A DNA stretch of 28,208 nt from Pseudomonadota bacterium (GTDB lineage Bacteria > Pseudomonadota > Gammaproteobacteria > Arenicellales > UBA868), in the NCBI GenBank assembly GCA_018661145.1, contig JABJIU010000258.1, positions 1 through 28,208 on the forward strand, written 5' to 3'. The translations under genes were made by a program, and so were the position numbers. Positions within the stretch are counted from its first letter, which is position 1. Every line of letters begins with the position of its first letter. The notes below the pieces were generated by a model. That model searched no databases, was not told where the DNA came from, and was given only the letters and a program-made list of their open reading frames with translations. Below, piece by piece: positions 15,605 to 23,665 of this stretch.

Positions 15605-16350
15605 CACGAAGTCTCCTGTCCTTTCAATTGTTCTTTAAATTCATCCAGAAGAAGACTCTCTTCTTCACTCAACTGTCTCTTTTCCAGCAAGTCAGGTCGC
15701 CGCAGCCAGGTCTGTCCTAGAGCCTGTCTTAGCCGCCAACGGCGGATCTCGTTATGATTTCCACCGAGCAGCGTTTGGGGCACCTTTTTCCCTTCAAACT
15801 TCTCGGGCCGCGTGTAATGCGGCCAGTCCAGCAATCCCGCACTGAAAGAATCCGTTTTAGCCGACTCCTCGTTGCCCAGTACACCAGGCAGGAATCTCAC
15901 CAACGCTTCAATCAGAACCATCGCAGGTAGTTCTCCCCCTGCTACCACGTAGTCCCCTATGGATAACTCCTCGTCCACCTCTGCGTCGAGGAGCCTCTGG
16001 TCTATCCCCTCGTATCTACCGGCCAGCAACACCAGCGCGGATTCAGCCGCCAGCCTCTCGACGGTCGCCTGATCCAGGGGTCTTCCCTGGGGACTCAAGC
16101 CGATGACCCTGCCCTGACCCGCCTGTCGCGCGTCACGAATAGCCGCCGCAAGCGGCGGCGCCTGCATGACCATCCCAGGGCCACCTCCGTAGGGCCGGTC
16201 GTCTACGCGGCGATAATTATCCTCACAATAATCACGCGGATCCCAGAAGTTTAGCTCCAGAATCGATCGCTCCAGCGCAATCCTTGCTACGCCAAAATCT
16301 CCAACCGTTCTCACCAACATCGGAAAGATGCTGACAATGTCTATGCGCAT
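15604..16350 (-). CDS. trmD: tRNA (guanine37-N1)-methyltransferase TrmD
   Basis: This 248-residue SPOUT-family enzyme uses S-adenosylmethionine to methylate G37 of tRNAs reading CNN codons, preventing +1 frameshifting. The N terminus (MRIDIVSIFPMLVRTV), the DDRPYGGGPGMVMQ segment, GLSPQGRPLDQ, and the trefoil-knot AdoMet site AGRYEGIDQRLLDAEVDEE with SIGDYVVAGGELPA are all intact. The tail segment LDWPHYTRPEKFEG is also diagnostic. The start has only a weak ribosome site, consistent with translational read-in from the upstream rimM gene 61 bp away. Confidence 0.97.
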   Translation of the reverse strand: MRIDIVSIFPMLVRTVGDFGVARIALERSILELNFWDPRDYCEDNYRRVDDRPYGGGPGMVMQAPPLAAAIRDARQAGQGRVIGLSPQGRPLDQATVERLAAESALVLLAGRYEGIDQRLLDAEVDEELSIGDYVVAGGELPAMVLIEALVRFLPGVLGNEESAKTDSFSAGLLDWPHYTRPEKFEGKKVPQTLLGGNHNEIRRWRLRQALGQTWLRRPDLLEKRQLSEEESLLLDEFKEQLKGQETS

Positions 16351-16411
16351 GTCTCATAACCCGAACGTCGTCCGCTGTCTTTGTCTTCAAGCCATCAAAA
16401 CCCAGACTTTT

Positions 16412-16921
16412 TCAAAACTGCGTATCCCAGTCAACCAGAATTCGGGAGTTTTCAAGATCTACCTTATGCACCGTATTTGGAATATAAGGGATCAACCGAT
16501 TCCGGTCGGACTTCACCACCAATACGTCGTTAGCGCCGGTCTCCATAAGGTGATCAACTTTTCCCAGCACTTCACCTTCAAGATTGATCACCGTTAGCCC
16601 TCTTAACTGGTGCCAGTAAAATTCTCCTTCGGAGGCAGGTGGCAACCACGTCGACCAGACTGCGATATCCGTCCCCACCAGCGTCATTGCGTCATCGCGG
16701 CCAGTGCAATTTTCTAGATGCGCGATTACGCCTTTGCCATGCCGCTGACCTTTCAGCAATGCTACTTCTTTCCAGCCACCCTCCTGGTTTAAAAGCCATC
16801 GCGGGTAATCGAGGATACCGCCCCGGTCGCGCGAGTAATCAAAGACTTTCACCCATCCATTGACTCCGAACACGCCATTAATTTGGCCCAGGAGCAGACG
16901 TTTTCGGTCTTGATCAGACAT
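16412..16921 (-). CDS. rimM: Ribosome maturation factor RimM
   Basis: This is a 169-residue protein that assists late 30S assembly by binding uS19. The N-terminal RimM beta-barrel reads LLLGQINGVFGVNGWVKV, and the C-terminal PRC-barrel carries EFYWHQLRGLTVINLEGEVLG and VLVVKSDRNRLIPYIP. The ATG at 16921 is preceded by GAGG at good spacing. It lies between rpsP and trmD in the standard order. Length and both domains are normal for the family. Confidence 0.96.
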   Translation of the reverse strand: MSDQDRKRLLLGQINGVFGVNGWVKVFDYSRDRGGILDYPRWLLNQEGGWKEVALLKGQRHGKGVIAHLENCTGRDDAMTLVGTDIAVWSTWLPPASEGEFYWHQLRGLTVINLEGEVLGKVDHLMETGANDVLVVKSDRNRLIPYIPNTVHKVDLENSRILVDWDTQF

Positions 16922-16994
16922 GACGGCCTCGCATCACGTCGAATCCGGGTATGAAATTCAGATACCGGTTACCCTTGATCGGACCGGGATGTCC

Positions 16995-17228
16995 TTATGG
17001 GTTAAGAAAAGACGCTACCCGCTCAGAGGGCTGAGCCCCCTGATTAATCCAATACTGCGCGCGCTCATGATCCAGCCGCAGAGACTCTTCACCCTTGGCC
17101 GCCATTGGATTAAAAAACCCAATACGCTCAATAAACCTGCCTCGGGACTGCCGACGCCGGTCAGAGACAACAATTGAATAAAAGGGCCGCTTTTTTGAGC
17201 CGCCACGGGCAAGCCGAATGGTCACCAT
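16995..17228 (-). CDS. rpsP: Small ribosomal subunit protein bS16
   Basis: This is a 77-residue ribosomal protein. It begins MVTIRLARGGSKKRPFYSIV and includes DRRRQSRGRFIERIGFFNP and LDHERAQYWINQGAQPSERV, all conserved S16 features; it is slightly shorter than the roughly 82-residue E. coli protein. GAGG lies upstream of the ATG at 17228. It follows ffh by 77 bp on the same strand. Confidence 0.97.
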   Translation of the reverse strand: MVTIRLARGGSKKRPFYSIVVSDRRRQSRGRFIERIGFFNPMAAKGEESLRLDHERAQYWINQGAQPSERVASFLNP

Positions 17229-17305
17229 CTGTACAATCCTCTAATAATTCGCCAAACCATTCAATTTTAACATAGAAAACTCTCTTCGCAGGTGCAAACA
17301 CGGCC

Positions 17306-18673
17306 TCAGTGCATCATCGACGGACCGCCTCCGGGAAAACCTCCTCCTTTAAGCTGCCCCATCAGCTTCGCCATTCCACCTTTGCCCTTCATCTTTTTCA
17401 TCATTTTCTGCATCTGTGTAAACTGCTTTAGGAGTCGATTAACCTCCTGAACCTGAGTTCCAGAGCCGGCTGCAATGCGCCGTTTTCGCGACCCCTTAAT
17501 GACGGCTGGGAAGGCTCGCTCACCGGGGGTCATGGAGTTAATCATTGCGATCAATCGGCCGGTCTCCCCGCCTCCCATCTGAGCGCGAGCGGCTTGGGGC
17601 AATGCAGACATGCCCGGAAGCTTATCCATCAAACTGCCAAGGCCTCCCATTTTTTCGACCTCGAACAACTGGTCACGAAAATCCTCGAGATCAAAACCTT
17701 TGCCCTTTTTGAGCTTCTGCGAGATTTTCTGAGCTTTCTCCTGATCTACACTGCGCTGGACTTCCTCAACGAGCCCCACCACGTCGCCCATACCGAGAAT
17801 CCGGGATGCGACACGATCTGGATGAAAAGGCTCGAGCGCAGATGAATCCTCTCCAATACCGAGGAACTTGATAGGCTTGCCCGTCACCTCCCTTACCGAA
17901 AGCGCCGCACCGCCCCGGGCATCGCCATCTGTTTTTGTGAGGATCACGCCAGTCAGTCCTAGGGCATCATTGAACGCGCCCGCACTAGTAACGGCGTCTT
18001 GGCCTGTCATGCTGTCCACCACGAAAAGTGTCTCCACTGGATCAACTGTCGCGTGCAACGTTTTGAGCTCGGTCATCATGTCATCATCAACATGGAGTCG
18101 ACCTGCGGTGTCGATAATGACGACATCGTCTGAACGCACCCGCGCCTGCGAAAGTGCATGCTGCGCAATCGCCACCGGTTCTGCCCCTTCGGATAGGAAG
18201 CCTACCCCGGTTTGTTCTGCTAGTTGTGCAAGTTGCTCAATTGCCGCGGGTCGGTAAACGTCTACGCTGCACAACAGAACTTGCTTCTTCTCACGCTCTC
18301 GAAGAAAACGGGCAAGCTTTGCCGCGGTCGTCGTCTTACCGGCGCCCTGAAGCCCGGCGAGCAGGATGACTGCCGGCGGACTGGTAGCCAGGTTTAACTC
18401 TTCGTTCTGAACTCCCATCAGCGCAACGAGTTCATCATGGACTACCTTGATTACGGCCTGGCCGGGGCTGAGGCTCTCCAAGACTGCCTCGCCCACAGCC
18501 TTCTCCCGAACACGCTCCAAGAAAGTGCGGACCACCGGCAAAGCCACGTCCGCCTCCAGCAACGCGATACGAACTTCGCGTAACGCTTCGCCAATGTTGT
18601 CTTCGGTAAGCCGGCCTCGTCCGGTCAGGCCTTTGAAGGTCGCTGTTAGCCGATCACCTAACTGGGAAAACAT
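17306..18673 (-). CDS. ffh: Signal recognition particle protein Ffh (SRP54)
   Basis: This is a 455-residue GTPase that binds 4.5S RNA and delivers ribosomes translating membrane proteins to FtsY. The N and G domains contain LLAGLQGAGKTTTAAKLA (G1, about residue 105), the VDVYRPAAIEQL insertion, DTAGRLHVDDDMM, and TKTDGDARGGAALS. The C-terminal M domain is methionine-rich and carries the signal-peptide and RNA-binding region, ending GGGFPGGGPSMMH. Domain order and length are normal. The start at 18673 has no strong ribosome site. It heads the minus-strand run into rpsP, and the divergent 173-bp gap to the CcsA-like gene must hold both promoters. Confidence 0.97.
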   Translation of the reverse strand: MFSQLGDRLTATFKGLTGRGRLTEDNIGEALREVRIALLEADVALPVVRTFLERVREKAVGEAVLESLSPGQAVIKVVHDELVALMGVQNEELNLATSPPAVILLAGLQGAGKTTTAAKLARFLREREKKQVLLCSVDVYRPAAIEQLAQLAEQTGVGFLSEGAEPVAIAQHALSQARVRSDDVVIIDTAGRLHVDDDMMTELKTLHATVDPVETLFVVDSMTGQDAVTSAGAFNDALGLTGVILTKTDGDARGGAALSVREVTGKPIKFLGIGEDSSALEPFHPDRVASRILGMGDVVGLVEEVQRSVDQEKAQKISQKLKKGKGFDLEDFRDQLFEVEKMGGLGSLMDKLPGMSALPQAARAQMGGGETGRLIAMINSMTPGERAFPAVIKGSRKRRIAAGSGTQVQEVNRLLKQFTQMQKMMKKMKGKGGMAKLMGQLKGGGFPGGGPSMMH

Positions 18674-18737
18674 TTACTAGATCTCATTGCTGGGTTGTGT
18701 TGTCGCCCGAGAGGTTTACCCCTCAATGGCCATGTGG

Positions 18738-18748
18738 TTTAGGCTAAA
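18738..18748. promoter_or_regulatory. Palindrome overlapping a -10-like element in the ffh/CcsA divergent gap
   Basis: TTTAGGCTAAA is a perfect odd-centred inverted repeat (TTTAG-G-CTAAA). The overlapping TAAAAT (18745-18750) matches a -10 hexamer at five of six positions and would serve the plus-strand CcsA-like gene, but no well-spaced -35 was found. Confidence 0.3.
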
Positions 18749-18846
18749 ATCTATGTTTAGTCGGATGAATGGACGCATGATTTTACACTTTGGCCTAACT
18801 CTTAGGTTAAGCGCGCCCGATCAGCCACCTGCAACCCTGCCTGATC

Positions 18847-19656
18847 ATGACCAGTATCTTTAGTCTCACGGCAATGCTTCTTTATGCGGGCGCTTGGATC
18901 GCCTTGCTGCGAACGCTTTCCTCTGACGAACCCCGACACCGAGTCGGTACATTTGACGGCCTGCTTGGCTACCTCGCCGTAATGGCCCACGGCCTTGTTT
19001 TGGTTCCAGAGTTTTTTCTGGATGGACATCCGAATCTCGCTCTCGGGAGCACATTTTCACTGATCGCACTGATTATCGCGGCTCTCTTTTTAGCTGCTCG
19101 GCTTTTCCAACCGGTCCAGGGCCTTGGAGTATTGATATTTCCGTCTGCATTTGCCGGCGTCGGCTTCGGATGGCTGCTGCCAGGTCCGGCCTACGCCGCG
19201 AAACTTCACGGGGTCACCAGCCTCTTTCATCTCCTGGGGGCGGGCCTTGCCTACGCATTGCTGAGTCTCTCGTTAGCTCAGGCATTGCTACTACATTTGC
19301 ACGATCGTGATCTGAAACGAAAACGTGCCGGTGGCTTTTTCAAGTCCTTCCCGCCAATTCAGACCATGGAAAATGTGCTGTTCCAGATGGTTTATCTGGG
19401 ATTCGCGTTGCTGACGCTGACCCTGCTGAGCGGTGCCCTGTCTTCGGGGAAAATGTTCGGCCAGGCACTGCTGTTCAACCATCACACGATCCTCGCGTTG
19501 CTGGCGTGGATTAGCCTCGCTGTTCTGGTGTTGGGCCGGTTATTGCTGGGCTGGCGGGGGCGAGCCGCAGTCCTGTGGACAGGTCTCGGGTTTTTCCTGC
19601 TCGCGACCGGATACTTCGGGACACGGTTTGTGCTGGAAATCCTACTGGCGCCTTAG
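18847..19656 (+). CDS. Cytochrome c assembly (CcsA/YpjD-like) inner-membrane protein
   Basis: This is a 269-residue protein with about eight membrane helices. It belongs to the cytochrome c assembly CcsA/CcmC-like family, in which E. coli YpjD (CorE) is also placed and is likewise found next to ffh. Histidines that could contact haem are in LHGVTSLFHLLGAG and FNHHTILALLAW. The usual tryptophan-rich haem-handling WWD motif is not evident, so direct haem delivery is doubtful. It is transcribed divergently from ffh and converges on the PuuB-like oxidase with 21 bp between them. YpjD has been linked to a magnesium/cobalt transport role, which would apply here only by similarity. Confidence 0.85.
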   Translation: MTSIFSLTAMLLYAGAWIALLRTLSSDEPRHRVGTFDGLLGYLAVMAHGLVLVPEFFLDGHPNLALGSTFSLIALIIAALFLAARLFQPVQGLGVLIFPSAFAGVGFGWLLPGPAYAAKLHGVTSLFHLLGAGLAYALLSLSLAQALLLHLHDRDLKRKRAGGFFKSFPPIQTMENVLFQMVYLGFALLTLTLLSGALSSGKMFGQALLFNHHTILALLAWISLAVLVLGRLLLGWRGRAAVLWTGLGFFLLATGYFGTRFVLEILLAP

Positions 19657-19677
19657 CGGTAGGGCGAATTGCTCGAT

Positions 19678-20991
19678 TTAAATTCCAAGTCGATCCAGAA
19701 AGCCGTACCAACCGACGGACGCTGACAAGAACCACGGTTTACCATAGTAAAGTGGGCGAGTCCGGAATGGTAGATCAGAAAGGACACTTCTTCCCTCTTC
19801 CCGACCAAGCACCTGCTGGCCGAGTCGGGTACCAAAATAGCTCGATAACGCGACGCCTGAGCCGCAGTAGCCCATCGAATACCAGATGCCGTCGTGACAT
19901 CCCAGATGCGGCATATGCTGAAAGGTCCACCCCACAAAACCCATCCACGAGTGACTCACCTGAGCATCCCGAAGTTGCGGGAAAATGGTCGTCATATGAT
20001 CGTGGAGCCGGGGGGCGCTCACGCGGGGATTGGTTTCGCTGAGCGATACCCGGCCGCCGAAAAGTATCCGGCGTCCATCCGGTGATAGCCGGTAGTACAC
20101 CACGATTCGTCGTGTATCGACGATCATACGGTTGCCGGGAATCAGTGACCGCGCGGCCGTTTCGCCAAGGTCTTCCGTGGCAATCATGTAAGTCCCGATC
20201 GGAAATACGCGGCGCTGCTGCCAAGGTGTCAGCCGGCTGGTGTATCCGCTGGTGGCGATCACTACCTCGCCGGCCCGGATACGGCCTCGGTCTGTCTCAA
20301 CCACAAAGCCCGTCCGGTCGCCGCTGCGCTCAATTGCTGTGGCCCGGGTATGGCCAACAACACTGACGCCACTCTCTTTGGCGCGACCAAGAATTCCGTG
20401 ATGATAGGCGGCCGGATCGAGGGCAGCATGCTGACACTGCACCACACCCCCGTGATAAAAGTCGGTGTCGATTTCCCTGGATTGATCCGCCCGGGGCACC
20501 AGAAATGCCTCCATCTCGAGACCCGGAGGTTGAGACTCAAGTTTACGAGCAAGCTGATCGTAGTGACGGGGTGTATGCGCGCCAAAGAAGCGCCCGCAGA
20601 CACGGTAGTCACAATCTATGTTCTCTTCCCGGATGAACTCACCTATCCATGACAACGCCCGCTGGCCTTCGCGATGCACCTCATAGGCCGTCTCGCGACC
20701 GTGTTCTTTTTCCAACGCAGCGAAGTCTGGCTTGATCCCTGTCCCGATTTGCCCGCCATTTCTTGAACTGCATCCCCATCCGGGCTCGGCGGCATCAATC
20801 ACGAGCGTAGAGCGGCCACCCCGGGCTGTTTGTAATGCGGCACACAAACCGGTGTAGCCCGACCCCACGATTAAGACGTCGACACTTTCCGGTAACTCCG
20901 GTGGATCCTCTTTGGATCTTGGTGTCCGCTCCCACCAGAAGGGGTGCTCACGCAAATCGGAAGAAAGCAAGCGACTCGAATCCCTTTTCAT
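19678..20991 (-). CDS. FAD-dependent amine oxidase, PuuB/DAO family
   Basis: This is a 437-residue flavoprotein. The FAD dinucleotide fold is at VDVLIVGSGYTGLCAAL (about residues 37-53), followed by the CSSRNGGQ segment typical of gamma-glutamylputrescine oxidases, and the C-terminal flavin-contact region MGYCGSGVALSSYFGTRLG. The last residues GFLDRLGI match the PuuB tail. Such enzymes oxidise N-alkyl amines or gamma-glutamylated amines to aldehydes with hydrogen peroxide. The ATG at 20991 has GGGAG six bases upstream and follows the enolase-superfamily stop by 12 bp, so both are one operon. A PuuA-like ligase is encoded 2.7 kb away, supporting a gamma-glutamyl-amine substrate. A plain secondary-amine or amino-acid dehydrogenase is the alternative. 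Confidence 0.87.
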   Translation of the reverse strand: MKRDSSRLLSSDLREHPFWWERTPRSKEDPPELPESVDVLIVGSGYTGLCAALQTARGGRSTLVIDAAEPGWGCSSRNGGQIGTGIKPDFAALEKEHGRETAYEVHREGQRALSWIGEFIREENIDCDYRVCGRFFGAHTPRHYDQLARKLESQPPGLEMEAFLVPRADQSREIDTDFYHGGVVQCQHAALDPAAYHHGILGRAKESGVSVVGHTRATAIERSGDRTGFVVETDRGRIRAGEVVIATSGYTSRLTPWQQRRVFPIGTYMIATEDLGETAARSLIPGNRMIVDTRRIVVYYRLSPDGRRILFGGRVSLSETNPRVSAPRLHDHMTTIFPQLRDAQVSHSWMGFVGWTFQHMPHLGCHDGIWYSMGYCGSGVALSSYFGTRLGQQVLGREEGRSVLSDLPFRTRPLYYGKPWFLSASVGWYGFLDRLGI

Positions 20992-21003
20992 TTAAGACTC
21001 CCG

Positions 21004-22131
21004 CTAGCCGGAAAATTCACTGACCTGATACGTTGCCCCGTCTAGCCATGCTGGCGAGATTTCGACGCCCCACCCAGGCTGATCGCTGACCGTCACCTTT
21101 CCGTCCGTTACCGTAAAAGGTGATTCGACAAAAAGCCCGTCCTGCCAAGGGTAGTAGTCTACGCCTTCAATTGAGAACTCGAGATACTTCCCCGCATTGG
21201 GGATCGCTCTTAAAAGATGCATAGTGAAAAGCGTCACCATAGAAAGATTAGCGCAGTGCGGCGTACACGGCAGTCCCGCTTCAGCTGCCAGAGCAGCCAC
21301 TTTCATGGTACGCAGCATCCCGCCAACATAACAGACATCGGGCTGCACAATATCGACCGCAGGCAGCTCAATCATACGTCTCCAGGTAGAAAGATCGCAG
21401 TCCTGTTCTCCGCCTGTGACGTCGAGCGACAGCGCCTCCGTTACCTGTTGCGTCTGTTCAAGTTCCCAGTATGGGCACGGCTCTTCAAAATGCTCAACAC
21501 CACAGTCCTCGAGCAGCTGTCCAACCGCAATTGCCCGCTGGGGCGAAAATCCGCTGTTGGCATCGACCAATAGAGAAACATCATCTCCCAGTGCATGCCG
21601 GACCGCCGGTACAATCGCCTCGGTTCGTCCAGGCCACTCATCGATATCATGACCACACTCTGCAGCGACACGGAACTTGAACGCATCGAAGCCGAATTCA
21701 TCTCGCAGCCGATCCAAACGCTCGGCCTCGGCCTCTGGGGCAATATCCCGTCGCATGCTGGAACCATAGGCGCGCAGGCGGCCGGGAACTCCTCCCAGTA
21801 CCTCGCAAACACTCTTACCCTGCTTCTTGCCCTGCCGATCCCAAAGCGCCGTCTCGAGTCCGGCAAGTCCCCGCCGAAGATAAGATCCGGGAAACTTGTG
21901 TTCACGCTCTGGAATGATCCGTACCAACGAGGCGATATCGTCAGCAGGCTCCCCCAAAGACCAGGGTGCTATTTGGCGATGCAGCACCAGTGCCGTGATG
22001 TCCGCGTTGTAGGGCGATACCTGCCCCCATCCCACGCTGCCGTCGCGACAACTGACCCGTACAAATGACAGGTACTCGCGGCTAAAGGTTTCGATACGTT
22101 CAATGATCGAACTGTCGTCAGAGTCCGGCAT
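21004..22131 (-). CDS. Enolase-superfamily enzyme, mandelate racemase/muconate lactonizing type
   Basis: This is a 375-residue protein from the ATG at 22131 (AAGGA six bases upstream; the frame opens with TTG at 22137). The enolase barrel shows K152-F-R154 in DAFKFRVAAECG, metal ligands D190 (LLVDANSGF), E216 (FEEPCPYW) and E242 (TGGEQD), D265 (VQPDVCYVGG) and H292 (TPHCANLS), with E318 (YLEFSIEG) at the end of the barrel. The His-Asp pair and KxR first strand point to the MR subgroup, which includes acid-sugar dehydratases and racemases, rather than MLE-type lysine pairs. Coupling with a PuuB-like oxidase is unusual. It may be a racemase or epimerase of an amino-acid derivative or a hydroxy-acid dehydratase; substrate unknown. 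Confidence 0.87.
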   Translation of the reverse strand: MPDSDDSSIIERIETFSREYLSFVRVSCRDGSVGWGQVSPYNADITALVLHRQIAPWSLGEPADDIASLVRIIPEREHKFPGSYLRRGLAGLETALWDRQGKKQGKSVCEVLGGVPGRLRAYGSSMRRDIAPEAEAERLDRLRDEFGFDAFKFRVAAECGHDIDEWPGRTEAIVPAVRHALGDDVSLLVDANSGFSPQRAIAVGQLLEDCGVEHFEEPCPYWELEQTQQVTEALSLDVTGGEQDCDLSTWRRMIELPAVDIVQPDVCYVGGMLRTMKVAALAAEAGLPCTPHCANLSMVTLFTMHLLRAIPNAGKYLEFSIEGVDYYPWQDGLFVESPFTVTDGKVTVSDQPGWGVEISPAWLDGATYQVSEFSG

Positions 22132-22148
22132 CAGCAATCCTTGACTTC

Positions 22149-22164
22149 ACTTCCAATTGGTCAA
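22149..22164. promoter_or_regulatory. Partial RutR-like site near the enolase operon transcription start
   Basis: The plus strand reads ACTTCCAATTGGTCAA, matching a RutR-type consensus recalled as TTGACCAnnTGGTCAA at 10 of 14 defined positions; the CCAATTGG core is itself a perfect 8-bp palindrome. It covers the predicted transcription start of the minus-strand operon. A chance match or a site for a different regulator is equally possible. Confidence 0.3.
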
Positions 22165-22165
22165 G

Positions 22166-22193
22166 GTTATATTTTGGCCGAAAGTGCCGGCAA
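22166..22193 (-). promoter_or_regulatory. Candidate promoter of the enolase-oxidase operon
   Basis: On the minus strand TTGCCG (22193-22188) and TATAAC (22171-22166) are separated by 16 bp and match the sigma-70 hexamers at four and five of six positions. The transcript would start near 22159, leaving a leader of about 28 bases with an AAGGA ribosome site. The start region overlaps the palindromic site at 22149-22164. Confidence 0.5.
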
Positions 22194-22339
22194 TGCCTAT
22201 GCTCCCCGGACAGCGAGGCCCGTTTGCCCACGGACATCCACATGGTTCACAAGAGATCCCTTTAAAATAATGGGGAAGTCCCTCGCCTTTTGATTAAATT
22301 GCCAATCACTCTAGTTCATATAAACGGATAAGCCTTTCT

Positions 22340-23650
22340 TTGCTTGATAACAGTCGACAAACCCCGCAACACCGTCTTGCCGGAGTTCTGCTCCTGGTTA
22401 TGATTGTCGCATCTGTGCTCTCGGGCTTCGGTCTTTCGGACTTCCTGTGGGTGTCTGGGTTCAGCGCCCTCTCGGCTCTAGTCCTTCTCTGGTCGCGAAA
22501 CCGACGAGCTCAACGCATCCAATGCTTCGTGTTTGTGACCATTGGCTTCACCTGTCTCGCGTTTGCCTGGTCTCATGGCTATGACGGGTTCCCGATCAAA
22601 CAAATGCTGACTCAGAATCATCTCTTGATTAGCCTGCTTTCGGCAGTAAGTTTTCTGAGACTGATCACCGACACGCGCGGCGCTGGCCGACAGATACCCC
22701 GGACCGGCAAAAAAGCCTTTTTGCAGACCCTCACCGGAATCCATTTCTTCTCATCGGTGATCAATCTTTCGGCGCTCATTATTTTCGGGGATGCTCTGGC
22801 GAAAAAAGGAAAACTTAACCGAACGACAGCAACCAGTCTTCAGCGGGGATTCTCGTTGGCGGCGCTGTGGTCGCCATTTTTTGCAGCGATGGGGACCTGC
22901 CTCTTGTATGCCCCCGGAACGAAGCTGCCAGACCTGTGGCTACTGTCGATACCGCTTTGCTTGTTTGGTTTGGCAATCACATGGACCGAATACCGATTCT
23001 CTCAGTCGGGGCGAATGGATACCTTCGAGGGCTATCCCGTTAACTTCCGAGCCCTTTTGGTCCCCTCTCTTATGGTTGTCTGCATTCTGGCAGCAAATTC
23101 GCTTTTTCCAGATGTTTCGGTACTGGTGCTGGTCTCAGCATTGTCTCTGATCGTGACGGCATTGGTAGCCACATTCCGCGAGTCATTCTTCCGGGCGATA
23201 AGAACGGTCCGTAACTTCAGTTGCACCCGTCTGCCAGATATGTACGCAGAATTAGGACTTTTTTTTAGCACCGGGGTTATGGCTACCGGTATTTCCGTGC
23301 TGGTAGCAAAAACCCAACCCACGCTTGATGCAGTTGGGTTTACGCCGGGAATTGCCATTGCTCTGCTGGCTATTCTGCTCTTACTGGCAGTTGCCGGGGT
23401 GCACGCAATTGTCAGCATCGTCGCTGCATCCGCCATCGTCGCGCCACTTAACCCCGAACCTGCTGTGTTGGCTTTTATCTTCCTCGTCACTTGGTCCGTC
23501 GGCGCAACCGGAGGGCCGATCTCGGGCCTCAACCTCGCTATGCAAAGTCGTTATGGGGTGGGAATGCTTCAGTGCTTCACCTGGAATCTACGCTACACGA
23601 TCGGTATGTTCCTCGGTGCAAGTGCGATCATTCTGGTAGCACTGGGCTAA
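22340..23650 (+). CDS. Polytopic membrane transporter, ion-transporter-like, substrate unknown
   Basis: This is a 436-residue protein with about eleven to twelve membrane helices. Two internally related-looking blocks stand out: the GFSLAALWSPFFAAMG region near residue 175 and the TWSVGATGGPISGLNLAMQ region near 390, resembling the paired re-entrant hairpins of the IT (ion transporter) superfamily, whose members carry anions or organic acids. No closer family was recognised by eye. The frame opens with TTG at 22340 without a convincing ribosome site. It diverges from the enolase-oxidase operon over a 208-bp gap and converges on the PuuA-like gene with 15 bp between. Position suggests uptake of the substrate used by the neighbouring enzymes. 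Confidence 0.7.
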   Translation: MLDNSRQTPQHRLAGVLLLVMIVASVLSGFGLSDFLWVSGFSALSALVLLWSRNRRAQRIQCFVFVTIGFTCLAFAWSHGYDGFPIKQMLTQNHLLISLLSAVSFLRLITDTRGAGRQIPRTGKKAFLQTLTGIHFFSSVINLSALIIFGDALAKKGKLNRTTATSLQRGFSLAALWSPFFAAMGTCLLYAPGTKLPDLWLLSIPLCLFGLAITWTEYRFSQSGRMDTFEGYPVNFRALLVPSLMVVCILAANSLFPDVSVLVLVSALSLIVTALVATFRESFFRAIRTVRNFSCTRLPDMYAELGLFFSTGVMATGISVLVAKTQPTLDAVGFTPGIAIALLAILLLLAVAGVHAIVSIVAASAIVAPLNPEPAVLAFIFLVTWSVGATGGPISGLNLAMQSRYGVGMLQCFTWNLRYTIGMFLGASAIILVALG

Positions 23651-23665
23651 TCCACAGCCGGCTTT

